DNA of 64,000 nt from Nepenthes gracilis (GCA_033239525.1 BSYO01000002.1:13240626-13304625); one strand, 5' to 3'; counted from the first letter of the stretch, positions 33,642 through 44,052 are shown. The notes: generated from the letters alone by a model not told the origin. Numbers and translations are program-made.

Positions 33642-34900
33642 TGATGGATACTCAAAAATGGGTGGTGGCGAGGAGAAATCAACGGAAGCCGGGAAGGCCA
33701 AATAACGTTCACGCGGCCCACTAAGGACATAGGCCTGAAATCGAAAAGGCCCAGGGCGGTCAACGTTGGCGTTGACCGTCCTGCGCGGCAACTAGCTCAA
33801 AAGCGGTCAACTCGGCGTTGACCAGTTTGTTGGGCCTCCGGAGGCTTTCTGCAATGTGATGGGCCTGTTCCATTATGGCCCACGGCCCATCGGATGGTCG
33901 CCCGCCGCTCTCCACGAGGCGGCCCGACACCTGACGGTCAAACTCGGACGTTGACCAGTCCGCTCTTATGTACTAGGCCTAAAATTGGCCCTTCTACGAA
34001 ATGGGCCTGACTGCATTTCGTGCCCATAGTCCAAATGAAGGCTACCAATGCGCACGTTCATTGACCCAAAGAGTTCTAGGGCACGACCCCACGATGGAGA
34101 AGGGCAACGGAACCTACAACGCATTTAAGGCGGTTGCCGGAGACACGCAATAGAGGCGGAAAGGCTAGCCACCAGGGGCATGGCTGGCACAACACCAACG
34201 CCACCTGCTTCCGTCTACAGGTGGCCACCCACTCCCTGCAGAGGGAGGAGCCAAGCATGGCAAACGACACTCAGAAGCGTGCCGGTCACGGCAACTGGGC
34301 AGCCGGCGTGACCAGCAGTCCACGACAGTGACCAGCGGTGCGGTGGCCCAAACAACGACCACCTTGGTGCCCAAGGATCTAGCATGGTGAGGTGTATAAG
34401 AACCCTCACGCCCCACAGAGAAAAGGGAGCTTTCGGAGATCTTCCCAAGCATCTTACACTCTTCACTTCTCTTTCAAGAACTAAAAAGACAAACTGCATT
34501 GGTCTGCTTCCCTTTGAGTAAACTCCCAGAACTGCACGAGCTCTGGTCCCCAGCAGCCAAGTTCCCTAGCACGATCGAACTTCAAGGCAGCGAACGGGTC
34601 GCTACACACGTTCTCTGCCTTCCCACCATCCAGATACGAGGAAGGACCCGCTCCTTACAGACATCTGGAACTAAACACTCTTCTCTCTTCTCTCATTGCT
34701 CTTTCTATCTTTCAGTTCCTTCCATTGAAGGCTGTTTACTGACTTGAGCGTCGGAGTGTTTTCGGTGGGATTAATTCCCGCCGTGAACGCTGACCTCTTG
34801 TTTGCTTTAGTGGTGTGCAGGGTTCGCACCCGGTGAACGAAGCCGGATTAGCTCCTCGAAGAATCCGAATTCGTTCGAAGTCGGATCCAGGTACGCATCA
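33642..34900 (+). repeat. 5' LTR of element 4
   Basis: Starts TGATGGATA and ends ACGCATCA. TATA-like TATAAG at 34395-34400. U3 carries three GGTCAAC...GTTGACC inverted pairs (about 33755-33780, 33804-33824, 33936-33956). The segment after about 34120 is almost identical to the partner LTR, while the first 450 bases differ by many small indels. Confidence 0.95.
34395..34400 (+). promoter_or_regulatory. TATA box of element 4 5' LTR
   Basis: GTATAAGAACC in a GC-richer LTR context, conserved in the other LTR at 44819-44824. Transcription probably starts about 30 bases downstream. Confidence 0.6.
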
Positions 34901-34901
34901 T

Positions 34902-34919
34902 TGGCGCCGTCTGTGGGAA
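34902..34919 (+). promoter_or_regulatory. Primer-binding site of element 4
   Basis: TGGCGCCGTCTGTGGGAA begins two bases after the LTR end and matches element 2 exactly. It is the reverse complement of a putative tRNA 3' end ending CCA. Confidence 0.9.
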
Positions 34920-34984
34920 GCGCTTACAAAAAGCCTACCACAAAAAACCCGCACTAACTCTCTCTGTCACCTTCTGCTTCTACA

Positions 34985-36653
34985 ATGGTGAACACGAGAG
35001 CACAGGCTAGCGATCCAGCTAGAGAGATCGTCGGCCCCGACCAGGACCATCTTTGCTAATGTCCTCGGTCAACGGGGCCACAGTGGAAGTCCGCCACCTT
35101 ATTTTCGACAACCTGGTGGAGCGAGATGCAAGGCTATAATCGCCCGCTCCAAGCGCTCTGTGCACGAAGGAGCAACAACCGCGGTGGCTCCACTGCCGTC
35201 ATCGCTCCCGCCACCAAAAAAAGGTGGCCGAGGAAGAAGAAGCCGGCCAAGAGGCCTGTGGCCGGGAACGATCCGGCTCGGCGTCCTCCGCGCTCCACGG
35301 CTAGAATGTTGGCCAACGGAGCACTCCGGGAGTACGTCTCCTACAGAGAGCCCAGAAAGGAGAAATCCTCGATATTCTCGGGCAAAGGACCATCACGCAG
35401 TCCAGGAGCGAGCCTCCGAGACTGCCAGATCCACCGAAGGCAGCAGTCGACCAACTGCTGAACCCGCCGGGGACAAGACGGAGTTGAGAAATTTCCTCAA
35501 CTCCAAGAGATCAGCCAACGCCACTCGTGCTGACCCACGAGTGGATCAAATCTGGAACCGCGTATTCCAGAACGACGAAGGCACCATCGACTTGGACAGG
35601 TCGCCTTTCACTGCAGAAATCTTAAGCCGTCCTCTACCGTCCAAGTTCAAAATGCCGTCCCTTGACTTATACGATGGGGGCAGTGATCCGGTTGACCACC
35701 TGGATCACTTCCGCACCCATCTAAGTCTACAAGGGCTAGAGGACTCGGCAATGTGCCGTTGCTTTCCACTCACCCTGAAGGGAGATGCCAGAATCTGGTT
35801 TCACCATCTCCCTTCAGGCACGATCAGCAGCTTCCGTGAACTCACGGACCTCTTCCTGGCCCAGTATGCATCAAGCCGGCGGGAAGAGAAACAGCCGTGG
35901 CACCTCTCCCACATAAAACAGAAACCGGGAGAGAACCCGCGGCGCTTCCTGGATCGCTTCGTGGCTGAGGCCAGGAGGATTCCCAGGATTACTGAGGAGA
36001 TGAAGTTGGGCAGCTTCATCTCAGCACTGACTTACGGCGACTTTTTCAAGCATCTTGCCCACAAAAATCCTCAGACTTTCCGCGAGGCGGAATACATCAC
36101 CAGGGCCTACGCGGCAGCAGAGGAGGCCAATGAAGCAAAACGTCCTGAGAGGGCGGACCAGCCTCGGCCGTTCCCTGGTGATGGGAAAAGAAAATACAAT
36201 GGCGGGGAACACCCCCGCCAGAAGCAACGACGGGCTGGGCCCCCAGAACGCAGAGACTACGGGCCCACAACCTTCACGCCCTTGACAGACACACGCTCCA
36301 ATGTTCTAATGCAGATCCGCGGAGAAAAATTTTTGAAGTGGCCAAAGACGCTGAAGAAAGACTCCGAAAATCAGTCTAAGTACTGTGACTTCCACCGCTC
36401 TGCCGGCCATTCAACTGAAGACTGTAAAGCGCTGCAGAAGGAAATTGAGGACTTGATCCACAGAGGACACCTCACCCGGTTTGTCAAGGGGCCCGGACAG
36501 AACTCAGGAGCGGCCAACGAAGAAGGGCAGGAGCGAACGCCTCCCCGAAACAGGATTGCGGCGGGGGTGGTCAACATGATCAACGCCCGACCTGCTAGGG
36601 GCCCAGATGACAACAAGGGGCAGCAGGCTGGGAGGAAGAAGCAACGCATTTAA
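34985..36653 (+). pseudogene. gag: gag polyprotein of element 4 (near-intact, frameshifted N terminus)
   Basis: The start ATGGTGAACACGAGAGCACAG at 34985 is the usual Tat gag start (MVNTRAQ), but it meets a stop near 35057; the frame used downstream is open from about 35160 to the TAA at 36651-36653. Residues 150-330 of that frame hold the gag domain: LDRSPFTAEILS, DHFRTHLSLQGLEDSAM, LKGDARIWFHHLP and a long ARRIPRITEEMKLGSF block. A CHHC zinc knuckle (C-x2-H-x4-H-x4-C, YCDFHRSAGHSTEDC) lies near residue 410, and a basic tail ends KKQRI. Element 1 has GAA at the codon aligned with the stop, so the TAA is probably a G-to-T mutation and gag-pol was originally one frame. Confidence 0.9.
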
Positions 36654-39600
36654 GACAACATCATTAGCTTTAGAGATTGTGACTCGAACCATGTAATCTC
36701 CCCCCATGTTGACCCCCTTGTAATCTCGGCACTCGTTTCAGATGGTACGTCGGACTACCAGCTGAAGCGAGTCTTTATCGATAATGGAAGCTCTAAAGAT
36801 TTGCTTTACTTGGACGCGTTCTTTAGACTAGGCCTAAGAAAGAATCAACTAAAACCTGATGAAGGACCTTTATACGGCCTTGACAATGAACCGGTGCCCG
36901 TTCAAGGGACAATCCAACTGGAGGTCACCCTGGGCACCTACCCAAAAACAACAAGTCGCATGCTGACCTTCCTAGTGGTTGACCTGCCCTCTGTTTACAA
37001 CGCCATTCTGGGCAGGCCATGCCTAACAGCGTTTGGGGCAATCACGTCAATTCCACATCTTAAAATGAAATTCCCAACGCCCTACGGCGTCGGAGAAGTT
37101 CTGGGAGATCAGGTCATTGGGCGGACCTGCTACATGGCCCAGATTGCCCCTGGCGGCAGAACTGACATGGCGGGAGAACTCGATCACCGAGACGAGACCA
37201 CCTTGCAACAAGCGCAGCCTGGTGAAGCCACGGATCTGGTCCCACTGGACCCGGGGGAACCGGACAAGTGCGTCCAGATTGGCGGCTCACTCACCAGGCC
37301 ACTGCGCGACGAACTGATCGCGTCTTTACGAAGAAACGCAGACCTTTTTGCCTGGACTCCCGCGGACATGCCTGGGATTTCAGCTGAAGTGATGGTCCAC
37401 AAACTGGGCCTCGATCCAGACCGAAAGCCGGTCAGGCAGAAACGGAGGAACCACTCCGCCGAAAAACTAATCGCCATCCGAGAGGAGGTGAAGAAGTTGC
37501 TGGACGCAGGCTTCATTAGGGACGTCCAATACCCGGACTGGCTCTCAAACGTCGTCCTGGTTAAAAAGAGCAACGGAAAATGGCGAATGTGCATCGATTT
37601 TACCGACGTCAACAAGGCTTGTCCAAAAGACAGCTTCCCCTTGCCCCGGATTGACCTGTTGGTTGACTCCACGGCAGGGCACGAGCTGCTAAGCTTCATG
37701 GACGCTTATTCAAAGCTCTGACAGACGAGAATGAGTCCGAAGACGAGGAGCATACCTCGTTCATGACGGACCAGGGCACCTATTGCTATAAGGTCATGCC
37801 CTTCGGGTTAAAGAATGCTGGAGCCACTTATCAGCGCCTGGTGAACAAGATGTTCGACAAGCAAATCGATCGCAACATGGAGGTCTACGTCGACGACATG
37901 CTCGTCAAGAGCAGAGTCATGGGCGACCACGTACGTGACCTGGAGGAGTCATTTGGGGTGCTCCGCCAGCACCAAATGAAGTTAAATCCGGCCAAGTGTG
38001 TTTTCGGCATAACCTCGGGGAAGTTCTTGGGTTTCATCGTCTCTCAGCGAGGGATCGAGGCAAACCCAGAAAAAATTAAGGCCCTGGCTGACATGGCACC
38101 CCCGAGAAACGTAAAAGACGTCCAGCGATTGACTGGGCGGCTGGCTGCTTTGTCCCGCTTCCTCGCGAAGTCTGGAGACAAATACCAGCCCTTCTTCAAA
38201 GCCTTGAGAGGAACAAAATCTAACGGATTCCGATGGACGGTTGACTGCCAGACCGCCTTCGACGAGTTGAAGCGGTATCTGCCACCCCCGTTCTTTGCGC
38301 GCGCCAAAGACGGAGAGGAGCTGTACCTTTACTTGGCTCAGACGGAGGCATCCTCAGCTCTCCGTCCTCGTGCGCCAGGAGTCCGATATCCAACAACCGG
38401 TCTACTACGTGAGCAAAACACTGACCGGCCCAGAAACTCGCTACCCGCGCGCTGAAAAAATGGCGCTGGCCCTTATCTTCGCAGCGCGAAAATTGAGGCC
38501 ATATTTTCAGGCGCATCGCATAGTGGTCCTTACGGACCAGCCACTAAAAGGCATACTCCAAAAGCCCGACGTTTCGGGGCGATTGGTCAAATGGGCGATT
38601 GAATTGGGCGAGTTCGACATCGAGTTCAGGCCTAGACCCGCCATAAAGGCACAGGCTCTGGCTGACTTCATCGTCGAGACCACGACCCCAATCCAAGAAG
38701 AACAGCCCAACGAAAACGAAGAACAGCCCGGTGGGGCCCCAGAAGGGGCGCTCCACGTGGACGGATCATCCACGGACAGTGGCAATGGGGCAGGAGTAAT
38801 CCTGATGACCCCTGATGGATACGAGATCAAGTACTCCCTAAAACTTGATTTCCCAGCGACCAACAACGTCGCTGAGTACGAAGCCCTACTAGCTGGCTTG
38901 CGATTGGCAAAGGAGTGCTCTGCCAAGAGGTTGGCAGTCCACAGCGACTCCGAGTTAATCGTTAACCAGGTCAATGGGGGCTTCGAGGCAAACAACCCTT
39001 CCTTGGCCAGGTACCTGGCAAAGGCAAAGGAAGCTATCCAGGGCTTCGACAAGCTGACCCTGGTTCACGTTCCTCGAACAGAAAATTGGAAGGCAGACCG
39101 GCTGGCTAGAGCAGCTGCTTCCCAGAACCCGGAACAGTATTCGAGGGACATGCGGGAGGTCCTGAACGCTCCTAGCATAGAGAAACAGGAGGCCATGCAG
39201 ATTTCAGAGACGGAAAACTGGATGACTCCTTACCTTAGATACCTGGCCGACGGATCGCTCCCGGAGGACGCTGAAAAGGCCAAGCGGATTAAAAAGACAG
39301 CCGGCTGGTACACGGTAGTTGACGGGCGGCTATATCACCGCGGATACTCAACTCCGTATCTCCGCTGTCTGTCCCCCGAGGAGGCAGACTACGCGCTGGG
39401 CGAAGTTCACCTTGGGATCTGTGGATCGCACGTAGGCGGGAAAAACCTGGCCTTCAAAGTCATGCGGCAGGGCTACTACTGGCCCTCAATGAAAAAGGAC
39501 GCGCTTGAGTTTGTAAAGAAATGTGAAAGCTGCCAGCTTCATGGCAACCTCCACCACCGGCCGTCCGCGGACCTGAAGTCCCTTCAGGCCCCGTGGCCTG

Positions 39601-40449
39601 TTCTGCAATGGGGCTTGACATTCTCTGCCCATTTCCGTTGCCACGGACAAAGGAAATTGGTCATAGCGGGCATCGACTACTTCACTAAATGGGTGGACGC
39701 TGCCCCGCTCGCAAAAATCACAGAACACAATGCTCTTGAATTCCTTCGCCAGGGCATTGTCTGCAGATACGGCGTCCCTGAGGTCGTGGTGACCGACAAC
39801 GGGACCCAGTTTTTGGGGAAACGCTTCACCAAGTATTGTACCAGCCTTGGAATCAAGCTGGTCCACACTTCAGATATACCCCCGGAGCCAACGGGCAGGT
39901 GGAGGTCACAAACCGTACGCTGCTCCACGGGTTAAAAACTAGACTGGAGGACGCCGGGGGCTCCTGGGCTGACGAGCTCCCAACCGTCCTCTGGTCTTAT
40001 CGCACAACCCCGAAAGAATCAACACGCGAGACACCCTTCAGCCTCTGTTACGGGACTGAAGCGGTAATCCCGGTCGAAATCGGGCTCCCAAGTCTCAGGG
40101 TGGAATCCTTCGACCCACAAACAAACTCCCAGAGAATCAGGGAGCACTTGGACTTGTTGGAGGAAGCCCGTGACGTAGCTAGAGTACGGACAGTAGCATA
40201 CCAACACCGAGTTGCCCGGTACTACAATAAGAAAGTAAAGGCCCGACAGTTCAACGTTGGGGACTTGGTCCTGCGAAGCATCGAGGCCACAGGCAAGCTG
40301 GCCGGCCGGAACAAGCTCTCTCCCAACTGGGAGGGACCTTTTCTTGTCTCCGCTATCCTGCGCAATGGGGCGTACAAGCTCGAAACCGGGACGGGGAAGT
40401 TGGTCCCATGAACGTGGAACGCAACCCACACAAGCGCTACTTCCAATAG
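36654..40449 (+). pseudogene. pol: pol polyprotein of element 4: PR, RT, RNase H, second RNase H, integrase
   Basis: The protease has VFIDNGSSKDLLY (36768-36806), the D-x-G-S type active site, then LTFLVVDLPSVYNAILGRP. RT follows the QKRRNHSAEKLIAIREEV block, with YVDD at 37886-37897. Gypsy RNase H has RYPRAEKMALALIFAARK and VLTDQPLKGILQ (38435-38560). A second RNase H starts LHVDGSSTDSGNGAG (about 38750) and includes NNVAEYEALLAGL and HSDSELIVNQVNG; two RNase H domains are a Tat hallmark. Integrase has CESCQLHG, DYFTKWVDAAPL, VVVTDNGTQF and a C-terminal IEATGKLAGRNKLSPNWEGPF. Frameshifts lie at about 37715-37740, 38350-38380, 39615-39650 and 39870-39885. The TGA at 40409 looks like a CGA deamination; the natural end is probably TAG at 40447. 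Confidence 0.92.
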
Positions 40450-40583
40450 GGAACCCAGTACGCCCTAACTTCGATCCCGTGCATTCATTCGTATGCTTGT
40501 TTTTACTTCGGAAAAATAAGAGTTTACTTAGCATGTAGAATTTTAGGGCCTATGAATTGTGTTTGCCTTGCAGGTATCCATCC

Positions 40584-40612
40584 GACCTAGACTGCCCCTA
40601 AGTCGGGAGGGT
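40584..40612 (+). other. Anchor hairpin upstream of the array, element 4
   Basis: The arms CCGACCTA and TAAGTCGG (one mismatch) enclose GACTGCCCC. Clear copies are in elements 1 (about 4170-4195) and 2 (about 14676-14700), with a decayed copy in element 3, always between pol and the hairpin-repeat array. Confidence 0.75.
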
Positions 40613-40620
40613 CTTCACCC

Positions 40621-40885
40621 TCTCGTTAAACCCTAGTCATCTAGGTGGCCCAAAGAGTGGTCTGAAACCCTGGTCATCCAGGTGGCCTAATAGCGGTCTT
40701 AAACCCTAGTCATCTAGGTGGCCCACGAGCGGTCTGAAACCCTGGTCATCCAGGTGGCCCATGAGCGGTCTTAAACCTTGGTCATCCAAGTGGCCCATGA
40801 GCGGTCCGAAACCTCGGTCATCCGAGCGGCCCAATAGCGGTCGTACTAAACCTTGGTCATCCAAGTGGCCCATAGCGGTCTAAAA
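40621..40885 (+). repeat. Seven-unit array of covarying hairpins, element 4
   Basis: Seven units of about 36-38 bp have the layout GGTCTnAAACC-stem-TCAT-stem-GGCCCAnnAGC. The arm pairs, in order, are CCTAG/CTAGG, CCTGG/CCAGG, CCTAG/CTAGG, CCTGG/CCAGG, CTTGG/CCAAG, CTCGG/CCGAG and CTTGG/CCAAG. Arms change together so pairing is kept, and the TCAT loop does not change. The last three units have the same order as element 2. The role is unknown; RNA packaging, export, RT template switching or protein binding are candidates. Confidence 0.9.
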
Positions 40886-41435
40886 ACCTTAGGGGGCAAG
40901 AATGGCACACGCGACGACCTCTTTTCGGGGAGCAGCAACGTCAGTCAACGACGGTCGAAGGGAGAAGCATTTCTTCTCCAACATTGGCAGCCCAAGTCCT
41001 CACTTGAACGGCGCCACCAGGCTGGTTCTTACAACCGCCTGCCTGACTTGAGGATCTCACTCCTTAAGCAGCTAGCCAACCATGTTGGCTACCCCGCGCG
41101 CCAACTTTCTCTATGGAGGGATGGCGTAATCAAACAATAACGGGAAGCGCTCCTTCTCTAACACTAACCGCCCAAGTTCCAGCTTGGGCAGCATCGCGGG
41201 GGTGGTTGATTCGACCACCTGCCAAGCCTGGGGGCTAAGCTCCTCAGACAACCAAGCGACAGTTGCTGACCAACCAACTTGGCCGCCCAAAACAGCAACT
41301 TACGCAAGCAGTAAACACAAAGCGGTAAAAGGCAAACGGGCACCGAACTAAAAGATCATCCATTTTATTGCTCACAAAGTATGGTGCAATTTACATACAA
41401 TCCAAAAAAAAAAAAAAAAAAAAGAATACAAAGGG
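40886..41435. other. 3' UTR between hairpin array and antisense gene, element 4
   Basis: The first 120 bases match element 2 (14260-14394) and element 1 (3780-3900). The rest has no recognised coding sequence. A 20-bp A-run lies at about 41403-41422. On the minus strand an AATAAA (41369-41364) could end the antisense transcript. Confidence 0.65.
41364..41369 (-). terminator. Candidate poly(A) signal of the antisense gene
   Basis: The minus strand reads AATAAA about 65 bases after the antisense stop codon, after a long T-run. A canonical hexamer in the right place supports a separate antisense transcript. Confidence 0.5.
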
Positions 41436-43227
41436 CTACGAGGCCGGCGGACCACCCTGGATGTCTCGGGGCTCTCCCTGCAAGTCTTCCTTGCGCAGCG
41501 CCGCGCGGTTTCGTTGATTTATAAGCTCTACAGGGAAGTCAGGAACAACCAACCGCGCGACGCGACGTCCAATATTGAGCCCCTCCAACAGCCGGGCATG
41601 CAGTGCGCCCCCGACCTCGTGAAGGCTCATCCGAGTATCCAACTCGCTCTCTACGACGGCGACTCTATCCGAAAGGCGTTTGTTGTCCGTCTTAAGCCGA
41701 TCCTCCTCTTCCTTTGATCGGGCGACCTCCGCCTTCAGTGCAGCGATCTCTGCCTCTAAGTCCACCACGACAGCCTCAAGGGCGGCAGTTTGCTCGCGTA
41801 GCTCTCCTCCTGAGGCGGCCAGCCTGGCATCTAGCCAAGCAATCTCAGCCTCCCGCTCCGCAATAATGCGATCGCGCTGTTCTATTTCCTGGGAGACGAC
41901 TGAGGCCACTCTTCTTGGCTGCACAGGACCAGAGCAAAGCGTGAGCCTATAAACATAAGGAAAAAATATAAGGAAGCAGCTGCGAAAGTTATACCTCGTA
42001 GGTCTTCCAATAGGACCTCGCAGGCCTGGACTCCAGGCCAGGACCAGCCGACGGCGGAACCGGAGGTGCCGAGCCAGAACATCCCCTCGCGCTGAACATA
42101 CCGCTGCCTCATCCAAAATACGATCCAAAGACTCATCGTCCACAACGGCAGCGGCAGGCTCCTCCACTGCAGTCACTGGAATACTCGCGGGGTGTCTTCT
42201 TCCTGGCTGCCCTTGGGGCAGCTGCTGGAGGATCAGCCCTCGTCGGCAGCTCCACCGTATAAACCCGCGAGCCCTCAGGCGCGTCGCGAGCGGGCTCCTC
42301 CGCTGATCCCATCCAGGCGGCGCCTGGAACCACCTTCGCAGCAGGTTGGGCCAAAATAACTCCGCCGGCACCCGCCGGCCTGTCCTCAACGGACTTCTCC
42401 GCTCCGGAAGTATTGCCAGGACCACCGCAAATCCCGGCAGCCACAAGGTCAATCTGAGAGGAGGAAGATGAGGGCGTGGCAGTCGCCCTCGCAGCGGCTT
42501 CCTCCGAAGACACTGGGCGGATGAGCAACTTCCTCGAGTCGTCAGGCTTAGGCATTGCAACTGCGGGGTGTGGCTTCTGCACCGGTGGCGGTGGGCCCCA
42601 TTCAACCTTCTCAGTCTCCTCCCAGGAAACCAAGAAGTCCCTTCTAAATTCATCGGGATTCTTCTGTATGGCCGCGGTCAGCCATGCATACGCGGCAGCC
42701 TCCGTCGCAGTCGGCGCGCCAAGGTGCACCTCTGGGACCTCGCCCCGGTCTTTTGCGACGGGGCATTCCTCTCCCACCTTCACGAAGAAGAACCGGTCTT
42801 TCCAGTTCTTCAAGGAGTCGTAAATAGCTTTGCTTATCTTGATCCCCGCACGGGGGCTGAATGAGATCCACTCTGCCCCCTGGGTCACCTTAAATATGAC
42901 CTTAAGACCGGACATCCTAAACCTCTGTTTAAGCTTCCGGGCAAAAATGCATAAAGTATAAATATACCTCACCGCGTTGGCATGAAGCTGGGCGATGGGA
43001 ACCCCTAGGGCCACTACGATCGACTCCAGCTCCTCCGGAAAGGGCAGCCGGAGCCCGCTCCTCAGGTGGGCCTCGTAGACGGTGATGTAGCCTTTCGGTG
43101 GGTGAGGGGCTACTTCACCTGCTCCCGGAACCCTCCAGGCCATCTCCTTCGGAATGTTGAACTCGACGCACAAGGCCTTAATATCATTCTCCCTCAAGAC
43201 AGATGAGATTTCCGCGACGGAAGCCAT
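41436..43227 (-). CDS. Antisense ORF (aORF) of element 4: two exons, gypsy-type transposon domain plus coiled coil
   Basis: The gene reads opposite to gag-pol between pol and the 3' LTR. The start ATGGCTTCCGTC at 43227 is chosen because it aligns with the ATG of the element 3 copy. Exon 1 (43227-41995) encodes an N-terminal conserved region (GYITVYEAHLRSGLRLPFP, IYTLCIFARKL, AEWISFSPRAG) that resembles PF04195, then a Pro/Ala-rich linker. Exon 2 (41918-41436) encodes an E/A/R-rich predicted coiled coil of about 100 residues and a basic tail. The linker frame breaks near 42150 (stop at 42133) and must shift twice, so this copy may also be inactive. Tat elements are known to carry such antisense ORFs. 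Function is unknown; the coiled coil suggests a structural or binding role. Confidence 0.75.
41919..41994 (-). other. Conserved intron in element 4 aORF
   Basis: 76 nt on the minus strand, donor GAG|GTATAAC, acceptor CTGTGCAG|CCAAGAAG. Without removal the exon 1 frame stops at once (GTATAA). Splicing joins phase 0 to phase 0 in the exon 1 frame, and the position equals the intron of element 3. Confidence 0.7.
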
Positions 43228-43359
43228 GATCGGAAAGGTTCTTGGGTTTTCCTCAGAGGTTTGTCTGCGAAACGAGAATGAGGAAGACGAAGGAGTCGTA
43301 ACCGATTTGAAACGAAAAACGGAAGGAAAATTTAGGCGCCAAGCTTGCAAAGGACGCGC

Positions 43360-43560
43360 CCGTCAGGTGCCACGTGTCAACTCCTCATTCGATCCAGTCA
43401 AACGACGGGACTCCCGCGCGTAACCCCTCATTAATGGCTCCGTCAGAATTGCCACGTGTCGCCACCCCACTCGGCCCTGCCAAAGGACGGATCTCCGGCG
43501 TATTAATTACCCGGATCTCCTTCCAACCAAAAGGGGACACGTGCCACTTTCTGCCTGGCA
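43360..43560 (-). promoter_or_regulatory. Antisense-gene promoter region with three ACGTG boxes, element 4
   Basis: Three CACGTG or ACGTGGC-type boxes occur at about 43371-43382, 43451-43460 and 43536-43547, within 350 bases upstream of the antisense ATG. G-box and ABRE elements bind plant bZIP or bHLH factors. A weak TATA-like CCTAAATTTTCC lies near 43335. Confidence 0.5.
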
Positions 43561-43579
43561 GTCCGGCCAAAAGCTGGCA

Positions 43580-43965
43580 GAAGTCATTCCCAGAATTGAC
43601 CAGGACGATCAACAATTCTAGAACTCCGGAATTGACCAGGACGGTCAACAATTCTGGAACTCCGGGATTGGCCAGGACGGTCAACAATTCTGGAACTCCG
43701 GAATCGGCCAGACGGGTCAACAATTGCAGAACTCCGGAATCGACCAGGGCCGGTCAACAATTCTGGAACTCCGGAATCGACCAGGACGGTCAACAATTCT
43801 GGTACTCCGGAATTGGCCAGGACGGTCAACAATTCTAGAACTTCGGAATTGACCAGACGGTCAACAATTCTGGAACTCCGGAATCGACTAGGACGGTCAA
43901 CAATTCTGGTACTCCGGAATAGGCAAGAACGGTCAACAATTCCGGTCAAGCCTTCCTCAACGCTC
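43580..43965. repeat. ~36-bp tandem array with two inverted repeats per unit, element 4
   Basis: About ten units read GACCAGGACGGTCAACAATT then CTGGAACTCCGGAATT. Each has a TTGACC...GGTCAA pair and an AATTC...GAATT pair. Indels of one base between units break any long ORF. The TTGACC core is shared with repeats in elements 1 and 2. Confidence 0.85.
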
Positions 43966-44034
43966 TTGTGAGTTTCCATAGGATTCTCAAAGGGAAGGCG
44001 TCCCATCATGAAACATCTTGGAGGTCGAAATCGA

Positions 44035-44052
44035 CCACCGGCATGGGGCTAG
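44035..44052 (+). promoter_or_regulatory. Polypurine tract of element 4
   Basis: GGCATGGGGCTAG directly before the 3' LTR start TGATGGGTACACC; the same form as in the other Tat elements. Confidence 0.75.

Noticed and set aside
34902..34919. tRNA gene remnant
   Set aside because: Only the 18-base complement of a tRNA 3' end is present beside an LTR, which is a primer-binding site.
38507..39052. Long minus-strand ORFs opposite gag and pol of element 4 (also 37184-37699, 39486-39866, 40019-40534)
   Set aside because: They mirror GC-rich coding sequence and have no domain or start context; they are shadows of pol.
40621..40885. CRISPR-like regular array
   Set aside because: Units are contiguous tandem copies without unique spacers and sit inside a plant retrotransposon.
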